The position numbers were made by a program, and so were the translations under genes. From an uncultured Clostridium sp. (GTDB lineage Bacteria > Bacillota > Clostridia > Peptostreptococcales > Peptostreptococcaceae), in the NCBI GenBank assembly GCA_900557165.1, contig USRS01000068.1:1-14291 (forward strand): a stretch of 14,291 bases of DNA. The letters run 5' to 3'. Below are positions 14,286 to 14,291 of this stretch, piece after piece (the first letter of the stretch is position 1; each line of letters opens with the position of its first letter). Under the pieces are notes generated by a model. It ran no database searches, was not told the DNA's origin, and saw nothing but the letters and a program-made list of their open reading frames with translations.

Positions 14286-14291
14286 ATGAAC
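14286..14291 (+). CDS. Possible start of the next gene, cut by window edge
   Basis: An ATG at 14286 follows an AAGGAAGGG-type ribosome site, though the spacing is short. Only two codons are inside the window, so the product cannot be read. In related organisms further folate genes follow pabC, and the lack of a terminator here agrees with that. Confidence 0.3.

Noticed and set aside
1..14291. CRISPR array, prophage, insertion sequence, tRNA or rRNA
   Set aside because: I saw no regularly spaced repeats, transposase or integrase genes, phage structural genes or tRNA/rRNA sequences in the window.

Overview
The window is AT-rich, densely coded chromosomal DNA from a low-GC Gram-positive anaerobe. 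Strong AGGAGG-type ribosome binding sites, codon use dominated by A/T third positions, U-tailed terminators and the protein families all point to the Clostridia. The gene content (XpaC/TelA pair, BlaI/BlaR1-like pair, ThiW, class II-like Fic protein, pabA-pabB-pabC) is most like Clostridioides difficile or a close relative in the Peptostreptococcaceae. That assignment rests on family recognition, not on a database search.

Layout. (1) 1-2043: the 3' part of an xpaC-like membrane protein gene and telA, closed by a very strong terminator. (2) 2073-4764: a self-contained BlaI-BlaR1-type regulator pair with two palindromic operators over its promoter. The M56 protease part is canonical, but the external sensor domain is not a penicillin-binding domain. 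(3) 4804-5671: a strong promoter, a roughly 230-nt structured leader RNA that does not look like a TPP riboswitch, and thiW, a membrane substrate-binding (S) component of an ECF vitamin transporter. (4) 5691-7289: prfC (peptide chain release factor 3) on the minus strand, convergent with thiW and sharing a bidirectional terminator. (5) 7430-8090: a short unexplained ORF, a bidirectional terminator and an unknown minus-strand gene that appears split by a frameshift at an A7 run. (6) 8263-9568: a Fic-domain AMP-transferase and a small orphan heavy-metal-associated domain protein. (7) 9650-11419: an ECF sigma factor and its membrane anti-sigma factor, translationally coupled, with an ECF-like promoter just upstream. 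(8) 11509-14291: the p-aminobenzoate operon pabA-pabB-pabC, continuing off the right edge, probably into further folate genes.

How the parts work together. PabA and PabB convert chorismate to aminodeoxychorismate and PabC releases p-aminobenzoate for folate synthesis. The BlaI/BlaR1-like pair and the sigma/anti-sigma pair are two independent membrane-linked signalling modules. In each, a transmembrane protein is expected to control a small cytoplasmic transcription factor. The remaining genes are stand-alone housekeeping or accessory genes.

The points most worth a second look are the leader RNA upstream of thiW, the non-penicillin sensor on the BlaR1-like protease, the A7-split gene, and the divergent active-site motif of the Fic protein.
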